Origin: Aurantimicrobium minutum
GTDB taxonomy: Bacteria > Actinomycetota > Actinomycetes > Actinomycetales > Microbacteriaceae
Assembly (NCBI RefSeq): GCF_029893825.1
Contig: NZ_JARXXV010000001.1
Coordinates: 868,001 to 932,000 of the forward strand
Length of the DNA: 64,000 bases
Reading direction: 5' to 3'
The notes under the pieces were generated by a model that was given only the letters and a program-made list of their open reading frames with translations, was not told where the DNA came from and ran no database searches. The translations under genes were made by a program, and so were the position numbers. Position 1 is the stretch's first letter; each line of letters begins with the position of its first letter. Of this stretch, positions 19,516 through 28,874 are shown one piece after another.

Positions 19516-20937
19516 CTACTTGGCCTCGTCAGCAGCTTTCGCTGCTGCGGTGCCGGGACGGTTGGCTTCAACCCAGCCGTCTATGTTGCGCTGTGGGGCC
19601 ACGTTAATGGCGAGTGCTCCGGCTGGGACATCCTTACGGATGACCGCACCAGCGCCGCTATAGGCTCCATCGCCAATACTAATTGGCGCAACGAAGGTGT
19701 TGTGAGACCCAGTTCGAACATGGGAACCCACGGTGGTGTGACTCTTGGTCACGCCGTCGTAATTAGCAAAGATGGTGCCAGCACCAATGTTGCTTCCCTC
19801 GCCGATGGTGGCATCGCCGACATAGGACAGGTGAGGGACTTTACTTCCCTTGCCAATGCGAGCATTTTTCGTCTCAACGAAAGTGCCAATCTTTCCGTCT
19901 GCCTCAAGATAGGTTCCTGGACGCAGGTAAGAGAAGGGGCCAACCGATGCACCAGCACCGATGACTGACAGTGTCGCATCGGTGCGCTTGACCACAGCAC
20001 CCTCGCCCACCTCTGTGTCGAGCAAGGTGGTGTCGGGACCGATCACGGCACCGGTCTCCACCACGGTGGCACCGAGAAGTTGTGTTCCTGGCTTGATTTC
20101 CACATCTGGAGCAAGCTGCACCTGAATATCGATCCAGGTTGAGGCAGGATCAGTAATTGTCACACCAGCAAGCTGCCAGCCGCGCACAATCAAGCCATTG
20201 AGCAAACCTGCCGCACGAGAAAGCTGAGCACGGTCGTTGATACCTTCGACTTTCCAAGAATCAAGAATCTCTACTGCCGCTACGGTCGCTCCTGCTTCGC
20301 GCAGAAGACCAATCACGTCAGTGATGTATTTCTCGCCCTGAGCATTGTCGAGGGTGAGGTTGCTCAACTGTGCACGAAGCTCAGGTGCAGAGAAGACATA
20401 GATCCCGGCATTGATTTCTTTGATTGCCAGTTCATCCTGATTGGCATCCTTGTGCTCAACGAGCTTCTCCAGGTTGCCATCAGCAGAACGGATCACACGA
20501 CCATAACCAGTGGCATCGTCCAAGATGGTGGACAACACCGTTGCGGCAGCCTGCGCATCGCGGTGCTGATTAATCAAGCCTTGGAGTGTTTCAGCATCCA
20601 GCAGTGGCACATCTCCGTTGACCACGAGCACATCCCCCGCGAACCCGGATGGAAGTGCAGCAACAGCAAGCTCAACTGCACGACCGGTGCCAGGAACGTC
20701 GTCCTGATCCACAATGATGCTTTCGGGCAGGTCAACTTCAATGACCTCCACCAGACGGTCACGTTCGTGGCGAACAACAGAAACTACGTGTGCTGCGTTC
20801 AGTTCACGTGCAGTAGCAAGAACGTGACTGACGACCGAAACGCCACCGAGCTTGTGTAACAGCTTGGGTGTGGAGCTCTTCATGCGAGTGCCTTGACCAG
20901 CTGCAAGAACCACGATGGCTAGTTGTGCGTCGGTCAC
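19516..20937 (-). CDS. glmU: Bifunctional GlmU (GlcN-1-P acetyltransferase / UDP-GlcNAc pyrophosphorylase)
   Basis: Makes UDP-N-acetylglucosamine for peptidoglycan. The 473 residues have an N-terminal nucleotidyltransferase (LAAGQGTRMKSSTPKLLHKLGG with the G-X-G-T-R and K of the family) and a C-terminal left-handed beta-helix with the catalytic region HLSYVGDATIGEGSNIGAG followed by NYDGVTK. The GTG start has GGAGAC eight bases away. The tRNA-Gln gene lies 26 bases upstream on the same strand. Confidence 0.95.
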   Translation of the reverse strand: MTDAQLAIVVLAAGQGTRMKSSTPKLLHKLGGVSVVSHVLATARELNAAHVVSVVRHERDRLVEVIEVDLPESIIVDQDDVPGTGRAVELAVAALPSGFAGDVLVVNGDVPLLDAETLQGLINQHRDAQAAATVLSTILDDATGYGRVIRSADGNLEKLVEHKDANQDELAIKEINAGIYVFSAPELRAQLSNLTLDNAQGEKYITDVIGLLREAGATVAAVEILDSWKVEGINDRAQLSRAAGLLNGLIVRGWQLAGVTITDPASTWIDIQVQLAPDVEIKPGTQLLGATVVETGAVIGPDTTLLDTEVGEGAVVKRTDATLSVIGAGASVGPFSYLRPGTYLEADGKIGTFVETKNARIGKGSKVPHLSYVGDATIGEGSNIGAGTIFANYDGVTKSHTTVGSHVRTGSHNTFVAPISIGDGAYSGAGAVIRKDVPAGALAINVAPQRNIDGWVEANRPGTAAAKAADEAK

Positions 20938-20963
20938 TCACGTCTCCAATTTTTGATCGGGAG

Positions 20964-21034
20964 CTCCGCCACCAGGATTCGAACCTAGACCAACAGATCC
21001 AAAGACTGTTGTGCTGCCTTTACACTATGGCGGA
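20964..21034 (-). tRNA. tRNA-Gln (anticodon TTG)
   Basis: A 71-base cloverleaf on the minus strand. Acceptor arms TCCGCCA/TGGCGGA pair fully, with discriminator G. The T-arm holds GGTTCGAATCC. The anticodon loop is CTTTGGA with TTG at 34-36. The anticodon stem ACAGT/TCTGT leaves a T-T mismatch at 31-39. CCA is not encoded. It heads the glmU-prs unit, an arrangement common in actinobacteria. Confidence 0.93.
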
Positions 21035-21100
21035 CCGTGGATTCTCTTTGAGGAAACCCACACGTACAGTCTGCCAGATTCCAGCAGGGATAATGGATGC

Positions 21101-21613
21101 ATGGCCCCAGAGAATGATGAAGTCGACCGCATTGTGCAGTCGTGGAAGCGTGAGCGTCCCGATCTGGACTTCTCTCCCCTGCAGGTTCTCTCCCGCGTAG
21201 GGCGCCTGGCCAAGATGCTAGACCGCGCCAGGAAAGACGCGTTCCACAAATCTAAGTTGGAATCGTGGGAATTCGATGTTCTTGCAGCTCTGCGCCGTGA
21301 AGGCCACCCCTACCAGCTCAGCCCCAAGGCATTACTGCAACAAACATTGGTTTCCAGTGGAACTATGACAAACCGCATCGACCGCCTGGTCGACAGCGGT
21401 TTGGTGGTTCGTAGAGAAGACCCCAATGACGGTCGTGGTGTTCTGGTCGAGATGACAACCGCAGGGTTGACGCGCGTTGATGCTGCCATTACCCGCTTGG
21501 TAGATGCCGAGGCGATTCTGTTGTCTTCGCTTTCACGTAGTGAACAAACCCGCTTGGCGGAATCTTTACGGCGACTCAGCATCGATGTCGACACCCAAGA
21601 ATCCGCTGACTAA
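21101..21613 (+). CDS. MarR-family transcriptional regulator
   Basis: A 170-residue regulator with the MarR winged helix: WEFDVLAALRREGHPYQLSPKALL, then VSSGTMTNRIDRLVDSGLVVR (recognition helix) and the wing REDPNDGRGVLVEMTTAGL. The ligand is unknown. The ATG at 21101 excludes the upstream extension that would run into the divergent tRNA region. A GATAAT 7 bases upstream may be its -10. It is followed after 2 bases by a small membrane-protein gene. Confidence 0.88.
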   Translation: MAPENDEVDRIVQSWKRERPDLDFSPLQVLSRVGRLAKMLDRARKDAFHKSKLESWEFDVLAALRREGHPYQLSPKALLQQTLVSSGTMTNRIDRLVDSGLVVRREDPNDGRGVLVEMTTAGLTRVDAAITRLVDAEAILLSSLSRSEQTRLAESLRRLSIDVDTQESAD

Positions 21614-21615
21614 AC

Positions 21616-21933
21616 ATGGCACGCCACCGAGGATTTTGGCCCTCTGAAAAGTCAGGCAAAGTAGCACTCTGGTTTGCCGTCGGAGCTTTTCTGCTGTGGG
21701 TCATCCTGCCCATGATCACTGGCGCGTTCCGCGAGAGTGTTCCTGTGACAGACACTTGGGTGATGCCGTTCATTGGTGTGGTGGGGGTAGCCATCGCTGC
21801 CGCAGTGAATCTGTTTACCTATGTGGTCAAGCGCCAACGATCTGCCCTGAACCTCACAGCGATGTCACTGACTGTGTGCTTCACGGTGTTCTCGGCCGTG
21901 TTTTTGATAGGTGAAGGACTTGCAGGGGTTTAG
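21616..21933 (+). CDS. Small hypothetical membrane protein
   Basis: A 105-residue protein with three hydrophobic segments (about 15-35, 46-68 and 78-100). The loop KRQRSALN between segments 2 and 3 is basic. No family recognised. It follows the MarR gene by 2 bases and may be its partner. The 3' end overlaps the convergent ABC-F gene by 4 bases. Confidence 0.7.
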   Translation: MARHRGFWPSEKSGKVALWFAVGAFLLWVILPMITGAFRESVPVTDTWVMPFIGVVGVAIAAAVNLFTYVVKRQRSALNLTAMSLTVCFTVFSAVFLIGEGLAGV

Positions 21934-23726
21934 TGCCCGAGCAACTCACTCAGTTCTAACCAGCGCATCTCGAGATCTGCGATAGTTCCTTCGCACGCAC
22001 TGATCTGCGCTGCATATTCACCCAGGCCCACGTAATCGTTAGGGTCATGGGCGGCCATCTTCTCGTGAATGAGAGCAATATCTGCTTGTTGTTTAGCAAT
22101 CTTGCGCTCAATAGAGCCGAACTCTTTTTCTGCGTTGCGAAGCTCGGCCCCTGAAAGCTGTGGCTGAGCCTTGTGTGCAACTGCCGGTGAAGCTGTGCTG
22201 GTGGGTGCTGCAGGAGCCGCGACTTGCTTGGCACGCAGTGCCAGGTATTGATCCACCCCATTAGGCAGATGGGTGAAGTGGCCTTCGAGCACGGCGTATT
22301 GATTATCCGTGATGCGCTCGAGTAGGTAGCGGTCGTGAGAGATCACGAGCAGGGTTCCTGGCCACGTATCCAGCAAGTCCTCCATCGCGACCAACATGTC
22401 TGTGTCGAGGTCGTTGGTGGGCTCATCCAGGATCAACACGTTCGGTTCATCTAACAAGATAAGAAGTAGCTGCAGGCGTCGCTTCTGACCACCAGAGAGA
22501 TCTTTCACGGGAGTGGCCAACTGTGCTGAGGTGAAACCGAGGCGTTCCAACAACTGGCCAGGGGTCATCTCCTTGCCACCAACTGCATAGGTGGTGCGCT
22601 TTTCTGCAACGACGGCACTGACACGCATGTCTTGAACAGCGGTGAGCTCATCAAGCTGTTGAGTAAGCGTGGCAATCTTGACTGTCTTGCCTCGCTTCAC
22701 ACGACCGCTCGTTGCCTCCACATGCCCAGAAACCAGCCCCAACAATGTGGACTTTCCTGCACCGTTGATACCGAGAATTCCGGTGCGCTCACCAGGAGCA
22801 ATACGCCAGGTGACATTGCGTAATACTTGCTTGTCGCCAAAGCTGACCGAGACATCTTCGAGATCAACCACGTCTTTACCCAAACGCTGCATCGCCATTT
22901 GGGAGAGGGTGATCTGATCACGAACAGGTGGTTCATCTGCAATGAGGGCATTGGCTGCCTCAATACGGAACTTCGGTTTTGCCGTTCGTGCGGGTGCACC
23001 ACGGCGAAGCCAGGCCAATTCTTTCTTCATCAGGTTTTGACGTTTGGCCTCACTCACCGCAGCCATGCGGTCGCGTTCCACACGTTGCAAAACATACGCG
23101 GCATAGCCGCCCTCGAAGGGCTCCAGAATCCGGTCGTGAACTTCCCAGGTGTCTGTGGAGACTTCGTCGAGGAACCAGCGGTCGTGAGTGACCACGAGCA
23201 GACCGCCCTGACCGTTAGGCCAGCGCTTCTTCAGGTGTGAGGCAAGCCAGGAAATACCTTCCACATCTAGGTGGTTGGTGGGCTCGTCTAAGAAAATGAC
23301 GTCCCAGTCTCCGGTCAGCAATGCTGCCAGTGCGACGCGGCGGCGCTGACCGCCAGAAAGATCTCCCACCTTCGCATCCCAAGGAATATCCGAGACGAGA
23401 CCGGCAAGAACATCACGAACCTTGGCATCCCCGGCCCAGACGTGTTCTTCAATACCGCCCACGATGGCCTCGCCCACGGTGAGTGTGGGGTCAACCTCAT
23501 CGGATTGGTCCAGCATTCCTAAGGTGATGCCACCGCGCCTCGTAACGCGACCAGAATCTGGTTCTAACCGCCCTGCAAGAATTTTCATCAGGGTGGACTT
23601 GCCGTCACCGTTGCGACCGACAACACCAATGCGATCACCGTCGTTGAGGCCTACGGTGATGCCCTCAAAGATGACGCGCGTGGGAAATTCAAGGTGGAGG
23701 TTTTCTCCACCGAGCAAGTGCGCCAT
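21930..23726 (-). CDS. ABC-F family ATP-binding protein (Uup/EttA-like)
   Basis: A soluble ABC protein with two nucleotide-binding domains and no membrane segments, 598 residues. NBD1 has GRNGDGKST, LSGGQRRRVALAALL and DVIFLDEPTNHLD. NBD2 has GINGAGKST, LSGGQKRRLQLLLILL and LDEPTNDLD. An interdomain linker and a C-terminal coiled coil (from about 525 to the end) resemble Uup. ABC-F proteins act on ribosomes in translation or antibiotic protection. The start overlaps the ispE stop by one base, so it is probably in the ispE unit. Confidence 0.93.
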   Translation of the reverse strand: MAHLLGGENLHLEFPTRVIFEGITVGLNDGDRIGVVGRNGDGKSTLMKILAGRLEPDSGRVTRRGGITLGMLDQSDEVDPTLTVGEAIVGGIEEHVWAGDAKVRDVLAGLVSDIPWDAKVGDLSGGQRRRVALAALLTGDWDVIFLDEPTNHLDVEGISWLASHLKKRWPNGQGGLLVVTHDRWFLDEVSTDTWEVHDRILEPFEGGYAAYVLQRVERDRMAAVSEAKRQNLMKKELAWLRRGAPARTAKPKFRIEAANALIADEPPVRDQITLSQMAMQRLGKDVVDLEDVSVSFGDKQVLRNVTWRIAPGERTGILGINGAGKSTLLGLVSGHVEATSGRVKRGKTVKIATLTQQLDELTAVQDMRVSAVVAEKRTTYAVGGKEMTPGQLLERLGFTSAQLATPVKDLSGGQKRRLQLLLILLDEPNVLILDEPTNDLDTDMLVAMEDLLDTWPGTLLVISHDRYLLERITDNQYAVLEGHFTHLPNGVDQYLALRAKQVAAPAAPTSTASPAVAHKAQPQLSGAELRNAEKEFGSIERKIAKQQADIALIHEKMAAHDPNDYVGLGEYAAQISACEGTIADLEMRWLELSELLGH

Positions 23727-24664
23727 TAGTCGTTGACCAGGCGTGCGCCGTGGACAGGGCCGGTCACACGAAGTGCCTTGTGGCCTGCAGCGCTGAGTGT
23801 CACTTGAAGATCAACTGCAGATTCTTCATCTTCGACCAGGAACGCGAGGGTGGGGCCAGAGCCTGAAACAATGCCGGCAAGTGCACCATTCTTTTCACCG
23901 AGCTCCAGAATGTCCACTAGGGAAGGCTGCAAATGGAGGGCAGGTGCTTGCAAGTCATTGCTCAACGCATCTGCAAGTTGCACAGGATCACCCGCACGCA
24001 GTGCCTGAAGCACATGAGTGTCCACGGTGGGCAGCTGAGGTGCAGGTTTGATATCTGCAATGTGGCGTTCCCGGTGAGCATCAAGTTCGCCATAGACAGC
24101 GGGAGTGCTCAGCCCGAAGTCCGCAGGGACCAGAACCCATTCAAAGTGTTCGTGGCTGGTGAGCACAGGACTCAAACGGTCACCGCGTCCAGTGCCAATG
24201 GCTGTGCCACCCATCAGAGCAAAAGGAACGTCAGCGCCAAGTTCAGCTGCCAAGGTGAGCAGGGTTTCTTTGCCCACATTGGTTCCCCACAGTGCATCAC
24301 AGGCAACCAGGGTTCCAGCAGCATCTGCTGAACCGCCGCCCATACCCCCGGCAATGGGAACGTTTTTCTCGATGACCAGTCGAACACCACCGCGGTACTT
24401 CGTTGCACGAGCCAGTAGCTGCGCTGCCTTGATGGCGAGGTTACTGGCATCGAGCGGAACGCCACTGAGATCAAAATCACCGGTGAACGATACGGAGAAA
24501 TCATCTGCGTGGTAGGCGCGAATGTCTTCATAGAGACTGACTGCTTGATAGGTGGTTGCCACGTCGTGGTAACCATCCTCCATCACTGCGCCAACAGCGA
24601 GCGAGACATTGATTTTGCCGGGGGCTCGAACGTGAGCCACCTCGCGTGCACCTGTCTCGGTCAT
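23726..24664 (-). CDS. ispE: 4-diphosphocytidyl-2-C-methyl-D-erythritol kinase
   Basis: Fourth step of the MEP isoprenoid pathway: ATP phosphorylates CDP-ME. The 312 residues show the GHMP kinase pattern: N-terminal [16 protein letters not shown]-binding [19 protein letters not shown] and C-terminal [17 protein letters not shown]. It starts 9 bases after rsmA, the common rsmA-ispE order of actinobacteria. Confidence 0.94.
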   Translation of the reverse strand: MTETGAREVAHVRAPGKINVSLAVGAVMEDGYHDVATTYQAVSLYEDIRAYHADDFSVSFTGDFDLSGVPLDASNLAIKAAQLLARATKYRGGVRLVIEKNVPIAGGMGGGSADAAGTLVACDALWGTNVGKETLLTLAAELGADVPFALMGGTAIGTGRGDRLSPVLTSHEHFEWVLVPADFGLSTPAVYGELDAHRERHIADIKPAPQLPTVDTHVLQALRAGDPVQLADALSNDLQAPALHLQPSLVDILELGEKNGALAGIVSGSGPTLAFLVEDEESAVDLQVTLSAAGHKALRVTGPVHGARLVND

Positions 24665-24673
24665 GATTCCAAA

Positions 24674-25510
24674 CTAGCTGGCGTTGGCAATTGACACGAA
24701 TTGAGCAATGGTGAGCTGCTCTCCGCGCAGAGTGGGATCAATCCCTGCACACTCCAATAGCTCGGTAGCAGCTGCACTGGAACCACACAGATCGGAGAGA
24801 GCTTGGCGCAACATCTTGCGCCGCTGGCCGAATGCCCCATCGATGATCTCGAAGGTGCGGCGGCGCAATGCTTCATCGCCGGGCTCCACAGCATCGCGCT
24901 CAAATCCCACAAGCACCGAGTCCACATTCGGTACCGGCCAGAACACCTGGCGGCTCACAGTGCCCGCAATGCGCCACTTGCCATACCAAGCAGCCTTAGC
25001 ACTGGGCCCGCCATACACCTTCGAACCAGGCTCAGCAGCCAGACGGTGTCCCACCTCGGCCTGAACCATGACAACACCCGAACGAATGCTGGGGAAGTGC
25101 TCCAGGAAGTGAAGCAACACAGGAACGGAGACGTTGTAGGGGAGATTGGCAACCAGACGTGTTGGCTCGTTGGGTAGCTCCAAAATCTTCATCGCGTCTT
25201 CGTGAATCACGGTGAGGTCAGCACCCGGTGCCATCTCGGCAAAGGTTGCAGGCAGCTGTGCTGCCAAGCGGCCATCAATCTCCACCGCAACCAAGGAAGC
25301 CCCTGCTTCCACAATGCCCAGGCTTAAAGAACCAAGCCCTGGGCCAATCTCAACAACTTTGTCCCCTGATTCAACGTGAGCAACCTTGACGATTTTGCGC
25401 ACCGTGTTGGCATCAATGACAAAGTTCTGCCCCAACTTCTTCGTTGGAGTGACATCTAGTATCTCTGCCAGATCTCGAATCTCGGCAGGCCCGAGGAGTT
25501 TCACACTCAT
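24674..25510 (-). CDS. rsmA: 16S rRNA (adenine1518/1519-N6)-dimethyltransferase
   Basis: Dimethylates two adjacent adenines near the 3' end of 16S rRNA during 30S maturation. The 278 residues show KKLGQNFVIDANTVRKIV, the AdoMet loop VVEIGPGLGSLSLGIVEAGA and the catalytic NLPYNVS. The ATG at 25510 overlaps the tatD stop (ATGA), fixing the start; the longer frame upstream is tatD sequence. Confidence 0.95.
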   Translation of the reverse strand: MSVKLLGPAEIRDLAEILDVTPTKKLGQNFVIDANTVRKIVKVAHVESGDKVVEIGPGLGSLSLGIVEAGASLVAVEIDGRLAAQLPATFAEMAPGADLTVIHEDAMKILELPNEPTRLVANLPYNVSVPVLLHFLEHFPSIRSGVVMVQAEVGHRLAAEPGSKVYGGPSAKAAWYGKWRIAGTVSRQVFWPVPNVDSVLVGFERDAVEPGDEALRRRTFEIIDGAFGQRRKMLRQALSDLCGSSAAATELLECAGIDPTLRGEQLTIAQFVSIANAS

Positions 25511-26412
25511 TCGACAAGCCCCTCTTGCCACGAGCCATAAACCTTCTCAGTGTTGAAGAAAATCTGTGCACACAGATCACCCAGATCAACATTCAAAACC
25601 TCTGCCATGGAGCGAACAGTGTGAGGAGTCATATAGGGAGCATTGGGCCGACCCCGGAAGGGAGTGGGTGTCAGGAACGGTGCATCCGTTTCCACCAGCA
25701 CAAGCTCACGAGGAATCACACGGAGTGCTTCACGTAAGTTTTCATTCTTCTTGAATGTGACCGTTCCTGAAAAGGAGAGATACCAACCGTGATCGGCGGC
25801 AATCTTGGCCATCGTGGCATCCCCTGAGAAACAGTGGAACACGGTCTTCTCTGGGGCTCCCACGCGCAGCAGCGTTTCGATCACGTCATCATGTGCGTCA
25901 CGGTCATGAATCTGCATTGCGATGGAGTGCTTCTTCGCAATCTCAATGTGTGCTTCGAAGGATCGACGTTGCGCAGCAAGACCTTCAGCACCCGTGCGGA
26001 AGAAGTCGAGTCCGGTCTCCCCCACCGCACGCGTGCGGGGCCAGGCAGCAAGCTCATCAATGACGGCCAAAGCGTCATCGAGCGTGCCTGCTTCTTCGTA
26101 GCGTGGGGCTTCATTGGGGTGAATAGCAACAGCGGCAAGCATTCGAGGTTCTGCAGCAGCAACTGTGGCAGACCATTTCGATGTCTCCACGTCGCCGCCA
26201 ACCTGAATCACGCCAACAATGCCCACCTCGGCAGCACGTTCGAGATGCTCGTGATAATCGATGGGCTGCTCACCATCAGAGATCTCGAGGTGAGTGTGAT
26301 TGTCATAGACCGCGACCGGGAGGGGTTCTGGAAGTGGTGGGTAGGACAAGTCACGCTTCTGGCCGTGCTCGGCTGTGGTGTCGCGCTGACGAATATATGC
26401 CGATTCGGTCAT
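25507..26412 (-). CDS. tatD: TatD-family metal-dependent hydrolase/DNase
   Basis: A 301-residue TIM-barrel hydrolase. Metal ligands are visible in order: YDNHTHLEI (HxH), GETGLDFFR, QIHDRDAHDD, VFHCFSGD and VETDAPFLTP. TatD enzymes act as 3'-5' DNases in repair and DNA turnover. About 38 residues precede the first motif, longer than E. coli TatD. It lies 14 bases after metG and overlaps rsmA, as in many Gram-positive genomes. Confidence 0.92.
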   Translation of the reverse strand: MTESAYIRQRDTTAEHGQKRDLSYPPLPEPLPVAVYDNHTHLEISDGEQPIDYHEHLERAAEVGIVGVIQVGGDVETSKWSATVAAAEPRMLAAVAIHPNEAPRYEEAGTLDDALAVIDELAAWPRTRAVGETGLDFFRTGAEGLAAQRRSFEAHIEIAKKHSIAMQIHDRDAHDDVIETLLRVGAPEKTVFHCFSGDATMAKIAADHGWYLSFSGTVTFKKNENLREALRVIPRELVLVETDAPFLTPTPFRGRPNAPYMTPHTVRSMAEVLNVDLGDLCAQIFFNTEKVYGSWQEGLVE

Positions 26413-26426
26413 ATTGGCTGATCCGA

Positions 26427-28007
26427 CTACTCGGCGGAGGACTCAATACGTGGGAAAAGGGCTTCCAAAGCGCCAACGGTGGTTCCGGTGGGAACTTGGT
26501 TCCACTTCCCTGCTTCGCGGATGGGCTGAGCAGTGAGGGCGCCGAGGCTTGCTTCAACGTTCAAAGCTGACCACAGCTTCTGGGTCGCCTGAGGCATGAA
26601 CGGCGAGAGCAACACAGCAAGAGCACGCAGGCCCTCGGTTGCCGTATTGAGCACAGTTGCAAGGCGGCCAGCCTGATCAGGATCCTTCGCCAGAGCCCAG
26701 GGCTCTTGCTCAGTGATGTATCCGTTGAGAGCATCAACGATGGTCCAGATCGAGGTCACCGCATCATGGATCGCCAGCCGCTCAATTGCTGCATCTGCTT
26801 CAACAGCTGCCGCGGCAACGACGTCCACGATGGCCTTATCCGATGGGGTAAGTTCACCAGCGGCGGGAACAACTCCGTCGAAGTAGCGGGTCACCATGGC
26901 CAGGGTGCGCGAGGCAAGGTTTCCAAAACCGTTTGCAAGCTCAGCCTGGTAGCGAGCAGAAAGGTCTTCCCAGCTGAAGGAGCCATCTTGACCAAAGCTA
27001 ATTGCGCTCATGAAGTAGTAACGGAATGCATCCGAACCGAACGTGTCGGTGATGTCATTGGGTGCAATACCCGTGAGCTTGGACTTGGACATCTTCTCGC
27101 CACCAACGAGTAGCCAACCGTGTCCATAGACCTGGTGAGGAACCTCAACACCGGCAGCCATGAGCATGGCAGGCCAGATCACCGCGTGGAAGCGAAGGAT
27201 GTCTTTACCCACGATGTGGGTAGCAGGCCAGAGAGAATCCAGCTTCTCCTGGTCATAGCCGTAACCTGCAGCAGTGATGTAGTTCAGCAGTGCATCGAAC
27301 CACACATAGACAACGTGCGATTCATCCCAGGGAAGCTTGATTCCCCAGTCGAAGCTGGAGCGAGAAATGGAGAGGTCGTTGAGCCCCTGCTTCACAAACT
27401 GGACAACCTCGTTACGGGCAGATTCAGGCTGTACAAAGTTGGGGTTTGCTTCATACATATCCAGCAAAGGCTGGGTGAAGTCACTCATACGGAAGAAGTA
27501 GTTCTTCTCGTGCAGGTTCTCTACCGGCTTGGAGTGAATTGCACAGACCTTCTCGCCGGCAAACTCTCCGGTGCCCTCAACCAGATCAGAGTCCTGCTTG
27601 TACTCTTCACAGCCCACACAGTAAGAGCCCTCGTATTCCCCGGTGTAGATGTATCCAGCGTCATAGAGGTGTTGCAGGAACTTCTTCACATTGTCTTCGT
27701 GACGAGCATCCGTGGTGCGAATGAAGTCATCGTTAGAAATATCAATGGTGTCTAGCAGTGGCTTCCACGCAGACTCAACGAGGCGATCTACCCATTCCTG
27801 GGGAGTGGCACCGTTTGCGGTTGCAGTGCGCAAAATCTTTTCACCGTGTTCGTCAGTACCAGTGAGCATCCAGGTGCGATCGCCGGCCTGGCGGTGCCAG
27901 CGTGCGAGCACGTCTGCAGCTACCTCTGTGTAGGCGTGACCAATGTGTGGTACGTCGTTGACGTAGAAGATAGGGGTGGTGACGTAGAAGCTCTTGCCGG
28001 CAGACAT
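26427..28007 (-). CDS. metG: Methionyl-tRNA synthetase
   Basis: Class I synthetase charging initiator and elongator tRNA-Met. The 526 residues contain TPIFYVNDVPHIGHAYTE (HIGH), the KMSKS loop GGEKMSKSKL, and a connective insert with YCVGCEEY and KVCAIH, a possible zinc knuckle. No C-terminal dimerisation domain is present. The ATG at 28007 is chosen because TAGAAT lies 7 bases upstream (leaderless) and it gives the family N-terminus. Confidence 0.95.
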   Translation of the reverse strand: MSAGKSFYVTTPIFYVNDVPHIGHAYTEVAADVLARWHRQAGDRTWMLTGTDEHGEKILRTATANGATPQEWVDRLVESAWKPLLDTIDISNDDFIRTTDARHEDNVKKFLQHLYDAGYIYTGEYEGSYCVGCEEYKQDSDLVEGTGEFAGEKVCAIHSKPVENLHEKNYFFRMSDFTQPLLDMYEANPNFVQPESARNEVVQFVKQGLNDLSISRSSFDWGIKLPWDESHVVYVWFDALLNYITAAGYGYDQEKLDSLWPATHIVGKDILRFHAVIWPAMLMAAGVEVPHQVYGHGWLLVGGEKMSKSKLTGIAPNDITDTFGSDAFRYYFMSAISFGQDGSFSWEDLSARYQAELANGFGNLASRTLAMVTRYFDGVVPAAGELTPSDKAIVDVVAAAAVEADAAIERLAIHDAVTSIWTIVDALNGYITEQEPWALAKDPDQAGRLATVLNTATEGLRALAVLLSPFMPQATQKLWSALNVEASLGALTAQPIREAGKWNQVPTGTTVGALEALFPRIESSAE

Positions 28008-28014
28008 AGCTTCT

Positions 28015-28020
28015 ATTCTA
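28015..28020 (-). promoter_or_regulatory. -10 box (TAGAAT) for leaderless metG, containing the rsmI stop
   Basis: The first three bases of TAGAAT are the rsmI stop codon; the metG ATG follows 7 bases later. Confidence 0.55.
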
Positions 28021-28833
28021 TTTTGCTGCGAGAGCTGCCTGATACAGGTCCCGTTTGGAGAGCCCCGTCTCTTCAGCAACCTGTGTAGTGGCCTCTTTCA
28101 GACGCACACCATCAGCAACCAGTATCTGAACCTGGGCTAAACCATCCTCGAGAGTGACGGTTGCGGCCGTTGCTCCACCAATGACGAGAACAATCTCGCC
28201 ACGCACACCTTCTGCTGCCCAGTCGGCAAGCTCGGACAGTGTTCCGCGCTTGACCTCTTCATAGAGTTTGGTCAGTTCCCGACACACTGCAGCCCGACGG
28301 TGAGTACCCAATTCATCCCGGGCATCTGCCAAGGATTCAGCAATGCGATTGGGTGATTCAAAGAAGACCATGGTGCGAGATTCGCGGGCAAGTTCCCGGA
28401 ATGCAGATTTACGCTCCCCCGATTTCCGCGGCAGGAAACCTTCGAAGGTGAAGCGATCGGTGGGAAGCCCTGCCACGGCGAGCGCGGTAATGACCGCGCT
28501 GGGCCCTGGAATAGCGGTGATTTGAATACCTGCTGCAGCAGCTGCCTCAACGAGGTGGAAGCCTGGGTCACTCACCGTGGGCATTCCTGCATCAGAGAGC
28601 ACAAGGACATCCTGTTCCTTGGCCAACTCAATGATTTCTGGCGACTTGGAGGTCTCGTTGTGATCGTGGAGTGCAATCAGGCGTGGCCTGTTCTCAATCC
28701 CTAAAGCATTGAGCAGTTTGGATGTGGTGCGGGTATCTTCACTGGCTATGACTGTGGCTTTACTCAGAGCCTCCACCAGTCGAGTGGAGGCGTCTCCTAA
28801 GTTCCCGATAGGAGTTGCGGCCAAGATAATCAC
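28018..28833 (-). CDS. rsmI: 16S rRNA (cytidine1402-2'-O)-methyltransferase
   Basis: Methylates the 2'-OH of C1402 in the decoding centre. The 271 residues carry LAATPIGNLGDASTRLVEAL, SEDTRTTSKLLNALGI, VLSDAGMPTVSDPG and GPSAVITALAVAGL, all RsmI hallmarks of the tetrapyrrole methylase fold. The start is GTG, with CAAACT 6 bases upstream, a weaker match to the leaderless pattern. It is divergent from the mannosyltransferase gene. Confidence 0.94.
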   Translation of the reverse strand: MIILAATPIGNLGDASTRLVEALSKATVIASEDTRTTSKLLNALGIENRPRLIALHDHNETSKSPEIIELAKEQDVLVLSDAGMPTVSDPGFHLVEAAAAAGIQITAIPGPSAVITALAVAGLPTDRFTFEGFLPRKSGERKSAFRELARESRTMVFFESPNRIAESLADARDELGTHRRAAVCRELTKLYEEVKRGTLSELADWAAEGVRGEIVLVIGGATAATVTLEDGLAQVQILVADGVRLKEATTQVAEETGLSKRDLYQAALAAK

Positions 28834-28862
28834 ACACCCAGTTTGGCAGGGTTCTCACTCGC

Positions 28863-28868
28863 TAGGCT
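28863..28868 (+). promoter_or_regulatory. -10 box (TAGGCT) for the leaderless mannosyltransferase gene
   Basis: TAGGCT, 6 bases before the ATG at 28875. Confidence 0.55.
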
Positions 28869-28874
28869 AAACGG

